NCBI RefSeq assembly: GCF_014873145.1
Contig: NZ_JADBEK010000001.1
Coordinates: 7,440,001-7,504,000, forward strand
From: Nonomuraea angiospora
GTDB lineage: Bacteria > Actinomycetota > Actinomycetes > Streptosporangiales > Streptosporangiaceae
Direction: 5' to 3'
DNA: 64,000 bases
Shown here in pieces: positions 63,233-64,000 of this stretch. Made by a program: the position numbers and the translations under genes. How positions within the stretch are numbered: position 1 is the stretch's first letter; each line of letters begins with the position of its first letter. The notes under the pieces were generated by a model that was given only the letters and a program-made list of their open reading frames with translations, ran no database searches and was not told where the DNA came from.

Positions 63233-63811
63233 TCAACGACCCAGGATCAGCGCCATCGCCTCAGATCGGGTCTTGTCGCTCGTGCGGAAATCGCCGCGAA
63301 CCGCCGAGGTGACGGTCTTGGCGCCCGGTTTGCGTACGCCGCGCATCGTCATGCACAGATGCTCGGCCTCGACCACCACGATGACTCCGCGCGGCTCCAG
63401 AACCCGCATGAGAGCGTCGGCGATCTGGGACGTCATGCGCTCCTGGACCTGGGGGCGGCGGGCGAACACGTCGACCAGGCGAGCCAGCTTCGACAGGCCC
63501 GTCACCTGGCCGCGGTCGTTGGGGATGTAGCCCACGTGGGCCACACCGTGGAACGGGACCAGGTGGTGCTCGCAGGTCGAGTAGACCTCGATGTCCCGGA
63601 CGAGCACCATCTCGTCGTGATCGACGTCGAAGACCTTGGTCAGGACGTCTTCGGGCTTCTGGCCGAGCCCCGAGTACTGCTCGGCCATGGCTCGGGCGAC
63701 CCGGGCCGGGGTGTCGAGGAGGCCGTCGCGGTCGGGATCCTCGCCGATGGCGTAGAGGATCTCGCGTACGGCCTTCTCGATCCGGCCCAGGTCAACGTCG
63801 TACTGAGTCAC
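63233..63811 (-). CDS. folE: GTP cyclohydrolase I
   Basis: A 192-aa enzyme that turns GTP into dihydroneopterin triphosphate. Zinc ligands are in [12 protein letters not shown] and EHLCMTMRG, with the [34 protein letters not shown] segment, in parts. GTG 63811 overlaps the ftsH stop by three bases (GTGA), so it is coupled to the protease gene upstream. It is the first folate step in the operon. Confidence 0.97.
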   Translation of the reverse strand: MTQYDVDLGRIEKAVREILYAIGEDPDRDGLLDTPARVARAMAEQYSGLGQKPEDVLTKVFDVDHDEMVLVRDIEVYSTCEHHLVPFHGVAHVGYIPNDRGQVTGLSKLARLVDVFARRPQVQERMTSQIADALMRVLEPRGVIVVVEAEHLCMTMRGVRKPGAKTVTSAVRGDFRTSDKTRSEAMALILGR

Positions 63812-64000
63812 ACACTGTCCCCGGACGGGAGGGCGTCCTGGTGGCCCGCGGTGAGCGAGCCGTTGGCCGACTGCTCCTTGGGGGTCAGGATCGGCGGTCG
63901 GTCGGAGGGGAGCCGCTTGCCGTAGCCCGCGTAGGACGGGCGGTGCGCCTTGACCACCACCGGGGCGAAGATCTGCAGCACCTGCTCGCGGGAGAGCGTC
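63808..64000 (-). CDS. ftsH: ATP-dependent zinc metalloprotease FtsH (C-terminal part)
   Basis: Only the last 63 codons are in the window; the rest continues beyond the right edge. The sequence reads [21 protein letters not shown], in parts, then [19 protein letters not shown] and a Ser/Gly-rich end GDSV. This matches the actinobacterial FtsH C-terminus (LxREQVLxIFxPV and PSDRPP). The stop TGA overlaps the folE start, the conserved ftsH-folE arrangement. Confidence 0.8.
   Translation of the reverse strand, partial: TLSREQVLQIFAPVVVKAHRPSYAGYGKRLPSDRPPILTPKEQSANGSLTAGHQDALPSGDSV

Overview
The window looks like a chromosomal core segment from a high-GC, sporulating, filamentous actinomycete. 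The GC content, GTG/TTG starts, a chaplin, Lsr2, a DivIVA-type coiled-coil protein, two SapA-like domains, the radA-disA, clpC-lsr2 and ftsH-fol blocks, and a SAM-IV riboswitch all point that way. Gene order resembles the streptomycete clpC-to-ftsH region, but a nadB-nadC fusion and many local differences suggest the Streptosporangiales (Nonomuraea-like). That placement is inference. No tRNA, rRNA, CRISPR array, transposase or prophage was recognised.

Layout. 1-3.2 kb: end of a secreted M23 peptidase, an FKBP-like lipoprotein, DUF2293 and MmcQ proteins. 3.2-8.1 kb (minus): a tightly packed operon for the lower kynurenine/2-aminomuconate pathway, containing an orphan substrate-binding lipoprotein and preceded by a good promoter. 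8.2-17.6 kb: DLH hydrolase, VanZ, GntR, DivIVA-like, gamma-carbonic anhydrase, CsoR and glycosyltransferase genes. 17.8-22.2 kb: a large Fe-S oxidoreductase and a three-gene isomerase/methyltransferase/TetR operon. 22.3-26.4 kb: methyltransferase, MerR-thioredoxin pair, radA and disA. 26.4-34.5 kb: a mosaic region with two gene remnants, an ECF41-like sigma factor beside an SDR, mutY, a cupin/MarR pair with tandem operators, a 32-bp repeat array, an EboE-like protein and a SapA-like secreted protein.

34.9-44.8 kb: clpC, a 1.1-kb gap, lsr2, a 48-aa membrane peptide, two RDD proteins (one with a Y/G/Q-rich tail resembling FUS-type low-complexity domains), a short ArgA-type acetyltransferase, a c-di-AMP (ydaO) riboswitch driving an NlpC/P60 hydrolase, and small HTH regulators. 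44.9-52.2 kb: lysS, a secreted protein and the cofactor block coaX, nadBC fusion, panC and a DUF2520 dehydrogenase-like protein. 52.7-60.6 kb: chaplin, MidA-type methyltransferase, P450, TerC, a SAM-IV-controlled class V aminotransferase, DoxX, a stand-alone NuoD and a membrane acyltransferase. 60.6-64 kb (minus): ftsH-folE-folP-NTF2-folB-folK-DUF3180.

Functional links. DisA makes c-di-AMP, and the ydaO riboswitch 16 kb away senses it to control a cell-wall hydrolase. coaX and panC serve CoA, nadBC serves NAD, and the kynurenine operon channels tryptophan-derived intermediates. MidA relatives methylate NuoD-type subunits, and both occur here within 6 kb. Several genes appear leaderless, with a TANNNT box seven bases before the start codon.
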